Shown here: positions 45,008 to 55,348 of the stretch, piece after piece
How positions within the stretch are numbered: the stretch's first letter is position 1
How the letters are laid out: every line of letters starts with the position of its first letter
Assembly (NCBI RefSeq): GCF_000613725.1
Contig: NZ_BAJN01000002.1
Span: 124,001 to 188,000 of the forward strand
From: Hoylesella pleuritidis JCM 14110
GTDB lineage: Bacteria; Bacteroidota; Bacteroidia; Bacteroidales; Bacteroidaceae
Length of the DNA: 64,000 nucleotides
Direction: 5' to 3'
Notes under the pieces: generated by a model
Told to the model about the DNA's origin: nothing
The model's database searches: none
Seen by the model: the letters and a program-made list of their open reading frames with translations, nothing else
Made by a program: the position numbers and the translations under genes

Positions 45008-45469
45008 TTATTTGCGACCGAAGTCGGCCGGAATCTCCCCCCATTTTTTTGTTTCCCATTTGATGATGGGCGTCTTGACGATGTGCGTTTTCAGCCATTG
45101 CTCGGCGCGGGCAATGACTGCGAAGAGCGCTTCTGTTTGTGAATCGCGCTTTAATTTGGTTTTACATTGCTTCTTCTTAACCCATAAAATGGCGTTGTAA
45201 GAGTCGCTGTAAATCACCCGATCAGTGATATTCTGCTTCTCTAAAAGGGCCAGTGCGTGGACAATTGCAAGAAATTCGCCGATGTTGTTGGTGCCTTTCA
45301 CAGGACCGAAATGAAAGAGTTGCGTACCCGTTTGCAAGTCAATGCCCTGGTATTCCATCGGTCCGGGATTGCCGGAGCAGGCTGCATCCACAGCGATAGC
45401 AGCTGCCTTGACTTCCAAAGGCAATGGAAGCACGGTATCGTGGCGGGTTTCCGGTGGATTGTGCAGCAT
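45008..45469 (-). CDS. rnhA: Ribonuclease H-like protein lacking the usual N-terminal domain
   Basis: RNase H fold with acidic active-site residues in VDAACSGNPGPMEYQG, NNIGEFLAIVHALALL and VIYSDSYNAI, ending EIPADFGRK. Bacteroidales RNase HI proteins usually have an extra N-terminal viroplasmin-like hybrid-binding domain of about 60 residues. Here only about 28 residues precede the catalytic domain, and the frame upstream is closed by the argS stop. It removes RNA from RNA:DNA hybrids. The gene follows argS by 36 bp and ends 2 bp from the convergent ribD. Confidence 0.87.
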   Translation of the reverse strand: MLHNPPETRHDTVLPLPLEVKAAAIAVDAACSGNPGPMEYQGIDLQTGTQLFHFGPVKGTNNIGEFLAIVHALALLEKQNITDRVIYSDSYNAILWVKKKQCKTKLKRDSQTEALFAVIARAEQWLKTHIVKTPIIKWETKKWGEIPADFGRK

Positions 45470-45505
45470 CTGTTGGTACAGTAGATAATGTGAGTTCGGG
45501 ATGGA

Positions 45506-47326
45506 TTACATACGTTCCGGAACCTCGATTCCCAACAAACGCATACCGTTTTTGATGATTTTGGCTACATTCTTTGCCAATACCAGGCGTACTATTTTCT
45601 GTTTTTCGTCCTCTGCATTGAGGATACTGTAATCGTGATAGAATTGATTGAACTCTTTCGTTAGCTCGTAACAGTAGTTTGCAATGCCGCTGGGACTGTA
45701 ATCTTTACCTGCTTGCAGCACCACCGAAGCATATTCGTTCATCTTCTGAATGAGTTCAATCTCCTTGTCATTGATAGGCATATCACCGGCAAGCGACGTC
45801 GGAACAGACTGCCCTTCGGCGTCGGCCTTGCGCAGAATACTACGGATTCGGGCATAGGTATACTGAATGAACGGACCCGTATTGCCGTTGAAGTCGATGC
45901 TTTCAGCGGGATTAAACAACATATTCTTGCGTGCATCGACTTTCAAAATGAAATATTTCAGGGCGCCGAGACCCACGATTCGGGCAATGTTATTTCGCTC
46001 TTCATCGCTCATATCGGCAAATTTTCCTAACTCTTCGCTCGTCTTCCGTGCATCGGAAATCATCTCTTCAATCAGCTCATCGGCATCAACTACAGTGCCT
46101 TCGCGGCTTTTCATCTTGCCGTTGGGTAGTTCCACCATTCCGTAAGAGAAGTGAACGAGGTCTTTTCCCCACTCGAATCCCAAGCGGTCTAACAGCAAAG
46201 AGAGTACCTGGAAATGGTAATTCTGCTCGTTTCCGACGACATAAATCATCTTACGAAGTGCCGGATAGTCTTTGAAACGTAAAGCTGCCGTACCGATATC
46301 TTGCGTCATATAGACGCTCGTTCCATCCGAACGGAGAAGCAATTTTTGGTCTAATCCGTCGCCAGTAAGGTCTGCCCAGACGCTGTTGTCGGCTTTTCGG
46401 AAAAAGAGTCCTTGCTTTAAGCCCTCTTCTACCTTTGCTTTCCCGACGAGATACGTGTCCGATTCGTAGTAGATTTTATCGAAACCGACGCCCAAAGCCT
46501 TGTAAGTCTCGTCGAAACCGGCATAAACCCAGTCGTTCATCCGCTTCCAGAGAGCCCGTACTTCGGGGTCGCCCTGCTCCCATTTCACCAACATTTCGTG
46601 GGCTTCTTTCATCAGCGGCGCTTCCTCTTTGGCTTTTGTTTCGGCCGCTTCTTTGGTCATTCCCTCGCCGACGAATTGTTTTTTGAGTTGCGAAATCTCA
46701 TCACGGTAATGCTGATCAAAGGCCACATAATAGTCGCCTATCAGGTGATCGCCTTTCTTTCCGCTCGTTTCGGGCGTCTCGCCGTTGCCCCATTTCAGCC
46801 ACGCCAACATTGATTTGCAGATGTGGATACCGCGATCGTTCACGATATTGGTCTTGATTACGCGATTGCCATTGGCCTGCATAATCTGCGAAAGGGCCCA
46901 ACCCAAAAGGTTGTTACGCACGTGTCCCAGGTGCAAGGGCTTGTTGGTGTTGGGCGAAGAATATTCGACCATTACGAGTGGAGATGCTTCCGTAACAGGC
47001 TTTTCACCGAAACGGTCATCCGAATGGATGTCATTCAGCAAACTGATCCACGCTTCCGCTGCGATGACAATATTCAGGAAGCCTTTCACCACATTGAAAT
47101 CGGCCACGGCCTCACAGTGTTTGGCTACGTATTCGCCGATTTCCTGTGCTGTGTCTTCGGGTTTTTTACGCGATATTTTGAGGAAAGGGAACACCACAAG
47201 TGTGTAGTTTCCCTCGAAAGTTGACTTCGTTTTCTGCAACTGAACCATTGCTTCCGTCACCTCTTGTGCGTATAATTCCTTCACGGCTGCTATTACAGCG
47301 CGGCTTATCTGATTCTCGATTTTCAT
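45506..47326 (-). CDS. argS: Arginyl-tRNA synthetase
   Basis: Class Ia synthetase with the HIGH motif as HLGH in SSPNTNKPLHLGHVRNNLLG, the N-terminal additional domain and the C-terminal DALR anticodon-binding domain ending RLLGIEVPERM. The KMSKS loop is replaced by the KMKSREGTVVDADEL form typical of ArgRS. Start 47326 (MKIENQISRAVIAAV) is preferred over 47335. A TAACTTTG box lies at 47364-47371. rnhA follows in the same direction. Confidence 0.96.
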   Translation of the reverse strand: MKIENQISRAVIAAVKELYAQEVTEAMVQLQKTKSTFEGNYTLVVFPFLKISRKKPEDTAQEIGEYVAKHCEAVADFNVVKGFLNIVIAAEAWISLLNDIHSDDRFGEKPVTEASPLVMVEYSSPNTNKPLHLGHVRNNLLGWALSQIMQANGNRVIKTNIVNDRGIHICKSMLAWLKWGNGETPETSGKKGDHLIGDYYVAFDQHYRDEISQLKKQFVGEGMTKEAAETKAKEEAPLMKEAHEMLVKWEQGDPEVRALWKRMNDWVYAGFDETYKALGVGFDKIYYESDTYLVGKAKVEEGLKQGLFFRKADNSVWADLTGDGLDQKLLLRSDGTSVYMTQDIGTAALRFKDYPALRKMIYVVGNEQNYHFQVLSLLLDRLGFEWGKDLVHFSYGMVELPNGKMKSREGTVVDADELIEEMISDARKTSEELGKFADMSDEERNNIARIVGLGALKYFILKVDARKNMLFNPAESIDFNGNTGPFIQYTYARIRSILRKADAEGQSVPTSLAGDMPINDKEIELIQKMNEYASVVLQAGKDYSPSGIANYCYELTKEFNQFYHDYSILNAEDEKQKIVRLVLAKNVAKIIKNGMRLLGIEVPERM

Positions 47327-47363
47327 ACCGTTCATTATCCGATAAAATGTGGTTTACAGTCTG

Positions 47364-47371
47364 CAAAGTTA
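47364..47371 (-). promoter_or_regulatory. -7 box TAACTTTG for argS
   Basis: The minus-strand TAACTTTG lies 37 nt before the argS ATG. Confidence 0.45.
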
Positions 47372-47593
47372 CGCATTTTCGTTAAGAGTAGGAGATTCGC
47401 TGCCGAGAAATTTCCATAAAGACGATAAAAAGGCAGAAGTTTTGGCCCAGAACTTTATCCGAAAGAATAGGAGAGGGAAGGGCGATAGTTATCTTCTGAG
47501 GAAGAGTTAAGAGCGAAGTTTAGAATGCTTGGGAGTAAAATTTCTGTTCGGTTGTATTTTATTGATAATCAATTAAATACATAACTCGTTCCG

Positions 47594-47681
47594 ATTAACC
47601 GTTAATCACCTTGCAATTAACGGTTAAACGCACGCCGTTTGACGGCTTTTTGCACGATAATTAACCGTTAATCGGAAACGT
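47594..47681. repeat. 22-bp repeat array 10 (4 units)
   Basis: Units start at 47594, 47616, 47638 and 47660. Left of it is TATTTTATTGATAATCAATT, the recurring TTGATAATCAA palindrome (47566-47578). It lies between divergent argS and the GH92 gene; the rest of this 540-bp gap is AT-rich without an ORF. Confidence 0.9.
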
Positions 47682-47840
47682 AGTGTAGTGTAATTGACAT
47701 ATATCGTATATCTCACTGATAATTAAAGTGTTGTAAAACCAATGCAAAAATGTAGGTCGATAGCATATAATTTGCTTTCTTTTGCCAATCAAGAACAACG
47801 GAATGAGGGTGAGATGTTTGGCGGATCAGCATTTTTTCAG

Positions 47841-47848
47841 TATCTTTG
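47841..47848 (+). promoter_or_regulatory. -7 box TATCTTTG for the mannoside locus
   Basis: TATCTTTG lies 26 nt before the GH92 ATG at 47875 and is the only clear promoter before the three-gene locus. Confidence 0.5.
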
Positions 47849-47874
47849 CTCCCGTAAATTCCATTATATAGGAA

Positions 47875-50159
47875 ATGAGAATACTGTTGAAATCGGCTTT
47901 ATTATTTATATTATCACTCACTGCATACAGCCTCCGCGCAACGGATTTCGTAGACTATGCGAGTCCGCTTGTGGGCACGGCGTCTTCTTACGAACTGTCG
48001 GCGGGCAACACTTATCCCGTTATTGCGATGCCGTGGGGGATGAATTTCTGGACGCCGCAAACCGGAAAGATGGGCGACGGATGGGTATATCGCTATACGG
48101 ATCATAAGATTCGGGGATTTAAACAGACGCATCAGCCGAGTCCGTGGATTAATGATTACGGACAGTTTTCATTGATGCCGATGACCGGCAGAGCCGTATT
48201 CGATGAGGATAAACGGGCCAGTTGGTTCTCGCATAAGGCCGAAACGGTGGCTCCTTATTATTATAAGGTGTACTTGGCAGACTATGATGTGACCACGGAA
48301 ATTGCTCCGACGGAACGCGCGGCGATGTTTCGCATCACTTATCCCGATACCGACAGCGCTTTTGTCATTATCGATGCGTTTGATAAAGAGTCGTATGTCA
48401 GGGTAGAACCTGAGGCTCATCGCATTGTGGGTTATACCACCCGAAACAGTGGCGGAGTGCCTAAGAATTTCCGAAACTATTTTGTTGTGGAATTCATTAG
48501 CGGCTTTTCGCATTGTGATTTGGTATTGAATGGCCGCCGACTGACGGATCTTCGCACAGCGAAAAGCCATCACTCTGGAGCCATTGTAAGTTTTTCGGCT
48601 TGCAAAGGGACTCCCGTGGTTCTGCGGGTGGCTTCTTCTTTCATCAGTGAAGAGCAGGCTTTGCGCAATCTCGAAGAGTTGGGCAGCGACGATTTCGATA
48701 CGGTCAAGGAGAAAGGGAAGCGTCGGTGGAACGACGTTTTGAGTCGCATCGAGGTGCAAGACACCGATGTTGACCGTCTGCGTACATTCTATTCGTGCCT
48801 TTATCGGTCGCTCTTATTCCCGCGTCAGTTGGCGGAATACGATGCTGATGGTCGTCCTTGGCATTACAGTCCATATAATGGGCAGGTGCTTCCAGGCCTG
48901 ATGTACACCGATACGGGCTTCTGGGACACGTTCAGGAGCCTCTTTCCGTTGCTTAATCTGCTGTATCCCGAGGTGAGCAAACGTGTACAAGAGGGACTCG
49001 TTAACGCTTATCAAGAGAGTGGTTTCTTGCCCGAATGGGCCAGTCCGGGGCATCGCGACTGTATGGTTGGCAACAATTCGGCCTCTGTTGTGGCCGATGC
49101 TTACCTCAAAGGCGTGCGTATCGGCAACATCGATACATTGTGGCAGGCCGTTGTTCACGGTGCCAACGCGGTACATCCCACGGTTTCTTCCACCGGTCGG
49201 CAGGGCTTTCAGTATTACAACCGACTTGGATTCGTGCCTTATGATGTGAAAATCAACGAGAGCGTAGCGCGTACTTTGGAATACGCTTACGATGACTGGT
49301 GTATCTATCAGTTAGGGAAAGCGTTGGGAAAGAGTGCTCGTGAGATCGATGTTTATCGCCGTCGGGCTCTTAATTATCGAAAAGTATTTGACCGGGAGAC
49401 CTCTCTGATGCGCGGGAAAAACAAGAATGGACGCTTTCAACAGCCGTTCAATCCACTGAAATGGGGCGACGCTTTCACCGAGGGTAACAGTTGGCATTAC
49501 ACGTGTCGGTGTTTCACGACCCGCAAGGTCTTATTGATTTGATGGGTGGACGTGCCCGATTCAATGCGATGATGGACTCAGTTTTCCGCCTTCCACCCGT
49601 TTTCGACGACAGCTATTACGGTCAAGTGATTCATGAAATACGCGAGATGCAGGTGATGAATATGGGTAATTATGCCCACGGCAACCAACCCATTCAGCAT
49701 CAGATTTATCTATATGATTGGTCGGGACAGCCCTGGAAGACCCAGTTTTGGGTGCGCGAGGTAATGAACCGACTGTATTCGGCCGCGCCAGATGGTTATT
49801 GCGGCGACGAAGATAACGGTCAGACATCGGCTTGGTACGTGTTTTCAGCCTTGGGATTCTATCCCGTTTGTCCCGCCACTGACCAATATGCGATCGGCGC
49901 TCCGCTGTTTCGGCGTGCCTTGTTGCATCTCACTAACGGGCGGACTGTCACCCTTTCGGCTCCTGCCAACAGCGACTCCTGTCGTTATATTGGGGCTATC
50001 AGTATTGACGGAAAGTCCTATACGAAGACCTATTTCACGCATGACGAACTGTTGCAAGGCCCTATAATTAGTTTCGATATGCGTTCGCAGCCCGTTAAAA
50101 CGTGGGGAACGGGTGCAGGAGATGTCCCTTATTCGTTCACAAATTACAACTATCGATAA
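47875..50159 (+). CDS. GH92 alpha-mannosidase, frame broken near 49505
   Basis: An exported GH92 enzyme that trims alpha-mannose residues, usually alpha-1,2, from N-glycan-like glycans in a Ca-dependent manner. A signal peptide (MRILLKSALLFILSLTAYSLRA) precedes VDYASPLVGTASSYELSAGNTYPVIAMPWGMNFWTPQTG. The GH92 hallmark LPEWASPGHRDCMVGNNSASVVADAY is present, and later GYCGDEDNGQTSAWYVFSALGFYPVCP. The first frame ends in EGNSWHYTCRC; adding one G (ACGTG[G]TCG at 49505) restores WHYTWSVFHDPQGLIDLMGG and a protein of about 761 residues. The downstream MFS gene starts directly after the stop. Confidence 0.92.
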
Positions 50160-51439
50160 ATGAAACAATTCTCAACAACCCGTCGGGTGAGCCCTATTGC
50201 GTGGGTGCCCACGCTCTATTTTGCAATGGGTATGCCCTTTGTGGTGCTTAATATGGTGTGCTCGCTGATGTACAAAGGCCTTAATGTATCCGACACAGAG
50301 ATAACATTCTGGACGGGACTCATTATGTTTCCGTGGACGTTGAAGCCCCTTTGGAGTCCGTTTTTGGAAATGTACCGTACCAAAAAGTTCTTTGTCGTCC
50401 TTACACAGATGCTCACCGGTGTGATGTTTGCATTGTTGGCATTCTCTCTTCATTTGCCTTCATTCTTCCCGATCACGGTCGGCATTCTTGCAGTTATCGC
50501 TTTGAGTGGGGCTACACACGACATTGCTGCCGACGGAACATATATGTCTGCGCTCACTACTGATGAGCAATCGAAGTGGATCGGATGGCAAGGCGCCTTT
50601 TATAATATCGCAAAGATCGTAGCTACGGGCGGCTTGGTATATCTTGCCGGAGTGTTTATTGATCGCTTCGGCGTGGTTAATTCGTGGACGATCATAATGC
50701 TGATTATCGGTATTATAATGCTCGTTTTGGGCTGTTATCACTTCTTTATCCTGCCGGGCGGAGGTAAACAGCTGGCCGAAAACAGGTCGCTGAAAGAGTC
50801 ATTATATGAACTTTGGACCGTGTTTGTGGATTTCTTCCAGAAGAAACACATTGTCTATTACCTCTTTTTCATCATTCTTTATCGCTTTGCCGAGGGCTTC
50901 GTAATGAAGATTGTGCCGCTATTTCTTAAAGCACCGAGGGCAGATCAGGGGCTTGGTTTGGGCGAACGGGAGATAGGTTTGTGTTACGGAACGTTCGGAG
51001 CGGCTGCTTTTGTCATCGGATCGATACTTGCCGGCTATTACATTGCACATCGCGGACTGCGCAAATCGCTGTTTTCATTGGCCTTGGTATTCAACTTACC
51101 TTTCGTGGCTTACACCCTTCTGGCTTTTTACCAGCCGCAAAGTCTGTGGCTGATAGGCAGCGGAATCGTCCTCGAATACTTCGGTTACGGATTCGGTTTC
51201 GTAGGTTTGACGCTCTTTATGATGCAGCAAATCGCGCCGGGAAAGCATCAGATGTCTCACTATGCATTTGCTTCGGGCATTATGAACCTTGGAGTTATGC
51301 TGCCGGGAATGCTCAGCGGTGCGGTGAGCGACGCTTTGGCTATCGCCATTTCTTTGTATTCGTGCTCTTCTGCACCATTCCCGCCCTCCTCATCACGTGG
51401 TTCGTACCTTTCACTTACGACGAGAATAACAAACAATAA
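50160..51439 (+). CDS. MFS sugar transporter, frame broken near 51338
   Basis: A twelve-helix major facilitator ([32 protein letters not shown]...) with the AmpG/MFS-1-like pattern [19 protein letters not shown]. Near 51338 the frame slips; adding one G (TTTGG[G]CTATCG) restores [37 protein letters not shown] and a stop at 51439, giving about 426 residues. Without it the frame runs on into the GH130 gene and produces an artificial 762-residue fusion. Located between GH92 and GH130, it is the likely inner-membrane importer of the mannoside released outside. Confidence 0.88.
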
Positions 51440-51449
51440 ATCATTCATA

Positions 51450-52448
51450 ATGAATCATCTAACAATTCAAGGTCAGCCGCTTCCGCAAATGCCGTGGGAA
51501 GATCGGCCGTCAGACAGCAACGCTGTGATGTGGCGTTGCAGTGCCAATCCTATTATTCCACGGGATCTTTTACCTACATCCAACAGTATTTTCAACAGTG
51601 CCGTCGTACCGTTCGGTACCGGTTATGCCGGCGTTTTCCGTTGCGACGACACCAACCGACGGATGGTGCTGCACGCAGGATTTAGTGATGACGGTGTGAA
51701 TTGGCGCATCAACGAAGCCCCTTTACGCTTTGAATGCGATGATCCGGAAGTCGGTCAGTGGGTCTATGGCTATGATCCGCGGGTCTGTTTCATTGAAGAT
51801 CGCTACTATGTAACGTGGTGTAATGGTTATTTCGGCCCTACCATAGGCGTGGCTTACACGTTCGACTTCAAGACTTTCCATCAAGTTGAGAACGCATTCT
51901 TGCCTTACAACCGCAATGGAGTACTCTTCCCGCGGAAGATTAATGGGCATTTTGCAATGCTTTCACGCCCCAGCGACACCGGACATACGCCTTTCGGAGA
52001 TATCTTTTACAGTCAATCGCCCGACTTAGAGTATTGGGGACGCCATCGACACGTGATGTCCCCGGCTGCCTTTGAACAAAGTGCGTGGCAGTGTATGAAG
52101 ATTGGTGCAGGGCCGATTCCTATCGAAACGTCCGAGGGTTGGTTGCTGTTCTATCACGGTGTGTTACGTTCTTGCAACGGATATGTATACAGTTTCGGAT
52201 CGGCTTTGCTTGATTTGGAACAGCCGTGGAAGCCTATTTACCGGTCGGGACCTTATTTAATAAGTCCCCAAAAACCGTATGAATGTATGGGAGATGTACC
52301 TAATGTCTGTTTCCCTTGCGCCGAATTACACGACCCCGAGACCGGTCGCGTGGCCGTATATTATGGTTGTGCCGACACGGTTACAGGCTTAGCATTCGGT
52401 TATATACCCGAAATCATCGAGTTTACAAGGAAGACCAGCATCATATAA
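51450..52448 (+). CDS. GH130 beta-1,4-mannoside phosphorylase
   Basis: A cytoplasmic phosphorylase of the five-bladed GH130 fold that splits beta-mannosides with phosphate to give mannose-1-phosphate. Candidate core motifs are [40 protein letters not shown] (with the catalytic-type Asp), [17 protein letters not shown] and [23 protein letters not shown]. Next to a GH92 mannosidase, the most likely substrate is Man-beta-1,4-GlcNAc from N-glycan cores, as shown for Bacteroides; a mannosylglucose substrate cannot be excluded. 332 residues; its own ATG at 51450 follows the MFS stop by 10 nt. Confidence 0.9.
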   Translation: MNHLTIQGQPLPQMPWEDRPSDSNAVMWRCSANPIIPRDLLPTSNSIFNSAVVPFGTGYAGVFRCDDTNRRMVLHAGFSDDGVNWRINEAPLRFECDDPEVGQWVYGYDPRVCFIEDRYYVTWCNGYFGPTIGVAYTFDFKTFHQVENAFLPYNRNGVLFPRKINGHFAMLSRPSDTGHTPFGDIFYSQSPDLEYWGRHRHVMSPAAFEQSAWQCMKIGAGPIPIETSEGWLLFYHGVLRSCNGYVYSFGSALLDLEQPWKPIYRSGPYLISPQKPYECMGDVPNVCFPCAELHDPETGRVAVYYGCADTVTGLAFGYIPEIIEFTRKTSII

Positions 52449-52540
52449 AGGCTTAATTCCTTATGCAGAAAACATAATTCATCATTTTAAGTAGGGAAAA
52501 GCAGAATCGTCTAAGACATCCTCTTTTCCTCACATTCAAT

Positions 52541-52590
52541 AAAGGTATGCCTGCCGACAACCTGTTGCGGGCATACCTTTATTTTCTTAC
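52541..52590 (+). terminator. Rho-independent terminator after GH130
   Basis: An 11-bp stem AAAGGTATGCC (52541-52551) with GGCATACCTTT (52570-52580) and an 18-nt loop, then ATTTTCTT. It closes the GH92-MFS-GH130 operon. Confidence 0.85.
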
Positions 52591-52599
52591 AGCGTTGCG

Positions 52600-52709
52600 A
52601 AAAGCATCTGATCGCACTACAACTAACCATTAAACGCACGATGATTAACGGTTAATCGCACTGCGTTTAACCGTTAGTTATCGTACGATTAACCGTTAAT
52701 TAGAATGGG
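52600..52709. repeat. 22-bp repeat array 11 (5 units)
   Basis: Units start at 52600 (degenerate), 52622, 52644, 52666 and 52688. It is followed by TGTATTTGATTGAAAATCAATAAC, a form of the flanking palindrome. The 52449-53068 gap holds in addition the terminator and a CATTCGC-ATA-GCGGATG hairpin (52851-52867). Confidence 0.9.
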
Positions 52710-52850
52710 GAATGTATTTGATTGAAAATCAATAACATATAAATTACAATTCTGCAAGTGATCGATACCCCGAAATTTCAATTATTGTTCTATTCTCATT
52801 TCACATCAATTATCACCCATTACCATACAATTCAAAATATGCCAAATGGT

Positions 52851-52867
52851 CATTCGCATAGCGGATG
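52851..52867. repeat. Short hairpin CATTCGC-ATA-GCGGATG
   Basis: Second copy of the hairpin at 9771-9787, with one G-T pair in the stem. Confidence 0.5.
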
Positions 52868-53029
52868 TGCACGGAATGGCTTGACACCACAAAGTATTGG
52901 CACCGCGACTTCTCCCTCTTTACTCCACGATTAACGCTTGGTTGTACGACAAAAGACAGCGGGTTGCAACCTGTTTTTCATCGAATTGAAAAATCATATC
53001 TTTTGTTTTGCAGTCTCTTTGATTTGCAC

Positions 53030-53037
53030 TAACTTTG
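53030..53037 (+). promoter_or_regulatory. -7 box TAACTTTG for rpoN
   Basis: TAACTTTG ends 31 nt before the rpoN ATG. Confidence 0.5.
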
Positions 53038-53068
53038 CAAGCAACAAACAACGACGTTACGAATCATT

Positions 53069-54565
53069 ATGGCGCAGAGACTGGTACAGACGCAAATGCA
53101 AAAGCTTTCACAGCAACAGAGGCTTTCACAACAGCAGATGTTGCAGGTGAGATTGCTCGAAATGCCGCTCACCGAACTTGAAGAGAGCGTCAATGCAGAG
53201 CTCGACGACAACCCGGCAATGGAGAGCAGTGAGCCTGATGATGCTCTAAGCGACACCCGCGAGGAGCAAGACGAGGTGCGCGAAGACGAGAGTTTCGACG
53301 AAAAAACGGAACGCGAAGAACGCGAGTCGGCCTTGGATGATGCTTTGCAGGGTATCGGTCGGGATGACGAAATGCCTCAGTCGCCAGCGTCTTACAATGA
53401 TCCGAATGCTGATTACGAAGAGATTGTCTACGGAGACATTACTTCTTTCTATGATAAATTGAAAGAACAGATGGGCGAAGTGGAATTAACCGCACAGCAA
53501 CAAGATGTGATGGAATATCTCATCGGGTCGCTTGACGCTGACGGATTGCTGCGAAAGGACTTGGATTCGATTTGCGATGAATTGGCTATTTATCACGGTT
53601 TGGATGTTGTGCAGCGTGAAGTGGAAGACGTGTTGCATATCTTGCAGTCGTTCGATCCGGCCGGAATAGGTGCCAGAAATTTGCAAGAGTGCTTGCTGTT
53701 GCAGATCGATCGCCGTCCGGCAAGTACTGTCCGCGATTTGACACGACGCGTAATTGCAGAATGTTTTGATGCCTTTACCAAGAAACATTGGGATAAAATA
53801 CAGGCACAGTTGAGGCTTACTGAATCGCAGGTAGCGGCCGTTCAAAATGAGATCAGGCGTCTGAACCCGAAGCCCGGAGCCTCACTCGGTGAGACCGAAG
53901 GGCGAAACATCCAGCAAATAACGCCCGATTTCGTCGTTGATACAAATGACGACGGGGCAGTTTCATTCTCACTCAATCGCGGAACGATACCCGATTTGAA
54001 AGTTTCACCGACTTTCAGCGAGATGATCGATACCTATAAGAATAATAAGGAGGGGCTGAATCGAGAACAAAAGGCGGCTCTGCTCTATGCGAAGGAGAAA
54101 GTAGAGCGGGCTCAGAGCTTTATAGACGCGGTCAAACAACGACGTCGTACGTTGCAAGTAACGATGAAAGCGATCATCGATTGGCAGCTTCGATTCTTCC
54201 AAGAAGGTGATGAAGCCGATCTGAAACCGATGATTCTCAAAGACATTGCAGACCGAACGGGACTCGATATATCGACAATCTCGCGCGTAAGCAATGTGAA
54301 GTACGCGCAGACTAAGTGGGGAACGTTCCCGCTGCGATTCTTTTTCAGCGACGGTTATACTACCGATGATGGCGAGGAAATGTCGACTCGTAAGATCAAA
54401 ATCGCCCTTCGTACGCTCGTCGAGCGTGAAAACAAACAACGACCGATGAGTGATGATCTTATCAAGGACGCTTTGGCCGAGCAGGGTTATCCCATAGCGA
54501 GGCGTACAGTGGCTAAATATCGTGAGCAGTTAGGCATCCCTGTGGCCCGCTTACGCAAGCAATAA
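53069..54565 (+). CDS. rpoN: RNA polymerase sigma-54 factor
   Basis: The alternative sigma factor for activator-dependent promoters. The Gln-rich region I (QTQMQKLSQQQRLSQQQMLQVRLLEMPLTELEESVNAELDDNPAME) is followed by an acidic region II and the core-binding region (LLRKDLDSICDEL...LQSFDPAGIGARNLQECLLLQ). The C-terminal DNA-binding region holds the RpoN box ARRTVAKYREQLGIP, one residue off the usual ARRTVAKYRE pattern only in context. 498 residues. The PAP2-like gene follows after 1 nt. Confidence 0.96.
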   Translation: MAQRLVQTQMQKLSQQQRLSQQQMLQVRLLEMPLTELEESVNAELDDNPAMESSEPDDALSDTREEQDEVREDESFDEKTEREERESALDDALQGIGRDDEMPQSPASYNDPNADYEEIVYGDITSFYDKLKEQMGEVELTAQQQDVMEYLIGSLDADGLLRKDLDSICDELAIYHGLDVVQREVEDVLHILQSFDPAGIGARNLQECLLLQIDRRPASTVRDLTRRVIAECFDAFTKKHWDKIQAQLRLTESQVAAVQNEIRRLNPKPGASLGETEGRNIQQITPDFVVDTNDDGAVSFSLNRGTIPDLKVSPTFSEMIDTYKNNKEGLNREQKAALLYAKEKVERAQSFIDAVKQRRRTLQVTMKAIIDWQLRFFQEGDEADLKPMILKDIADRTGLDISTISRVSNVKYAQTKWGTFPLRFFFSDGYTTDDGEEMSTRKIKIALRTLVERENKQRPMSDDLIKDALAEQGYPIARRTVAKYREQLGIPVARLRKQ

Positions 54566-54566
54566 G

Positions 54567-55178
54567 ATGAAAGAAAAGGATATTATTCTGACTGCACGAG
54601 TGATGAGTATAGTCTTCACTCCGTTTTACCTACCGCTGGTCGGGCTCATAGCGCTGTTTACTTTCAGCTATATGGCGATGATGCCGTGGCGTTATAAGCT
54701 GTTGGTTCTTGCCTTGGTATATGTCTTTACGATACTGTTGCCCACAGTGTTGATACACGTTTACCGTCGCTATCAGGGTTGGACGCTCATCGAACTGGGT
54801 GCTAAGGAGCGACGGATGGTACCTTATATTCTCTCTATTTTGTGTTATTTCAGTTGCTATTATCTGATGAACGTGCTGCATTTTCCGCACTTTATGTCGC
54901 GTATTTTGATGGCTGCACTGCTCATTCAAGTAATTTGCGCATTGATAAATGTGTGGTGGAAGATTTCAACTCACACCGCAGCGATCGGCGGAGTGGCCGG
55001 AGCGCTGATGGCATTTGCCATTATTTTCGATTTCAATCCTGTGTGGTGGCTGTGCGTTGTGTTTCTGATTGCCGGACTGTTAGGTACAAGTCGCATCATT
55101 CTTCGTCAGCATTCGCTGCTTCAAGTATGTGCAGGCTTCGTCGTGGGAGCCGTGAGCGGGTTTTGGATTATATTGTAA
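54567..55178 (+). CDS. PAP2-like membrane protein with degenerate phosphatase motifs
   Basis: About six hydrophobic segments spanning 203 residues. The central STHTAAIGGVAGALMAF and later SRIILRQHSLLQVCAGFVVGAVSG resemble motifs 2 and 3 of the type 2 phosphatidic acid phosphatase family (PSGH and SRxxxxxHxxxD). The final Asp is replaced (HSLLQ) and the first motif is unclear, so catalysis is doubtful. It is translationally close to rpoN (gap 1 nt), but a link to sigma-54 is not evident. Confidence 0.7.
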   Translation: MKEKDIILTARVMSIVFTPFYLPLVGLIALFTFSYMAMMPWRYKLLVLALVYVFTILLPTVLIHVYRRYQGWTLIELGAKERRMVPYILSILCYFSCYYLMNVLHFPHFMSRILMAALLIQVICALINVWWKISTHTAAIGGVAGALMAFAIIFDFNPVWWLCVVFLIAGLLGTSRIILRQHSLLQVCAGFVVGAVSGFWIIL

Positions 55179-55184
55179 TAAGGT

Positions 55185-55330
55185 AATAAGTAAACGAGTT
55201 AATGAGAAGATAAGGACTGATCGGGTAGACGAATCAATAAGTAAACGAGTTGATAAGGATAGTAACAGTATGATAAAACAGTACAAAATATAGGAGAACT
55301 TCTCATTAACTCGTCAACAATTAACCCTGT
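55185..55330. repeat. GTAAACGAGTTAATGAG-type repeat region
   Basis: AATAAGTAAACGAGTTAATGAG near 55189 and AATAAGTAAACGAGTTGATAAG near 55234 are direct copies, with the inverted form CTCATTAACTCGTCAAC at about 55303. Related sequence recurs at 58375-58480 and in the ribD 3' end. Confidence 0.55.
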
Positions 55331-55348
55331 TCACGATTAAAAAATAGA

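Noticed and set aside
50160..52448. A single 762-residue MFS-GH130 fusion protein
   Set aside because: The junction residues ([23 protein letters not shown]) are frame-shifted; the alternative frame gives a normal transporter end and a stop at 51439, and GH130 has its own start at 51450.
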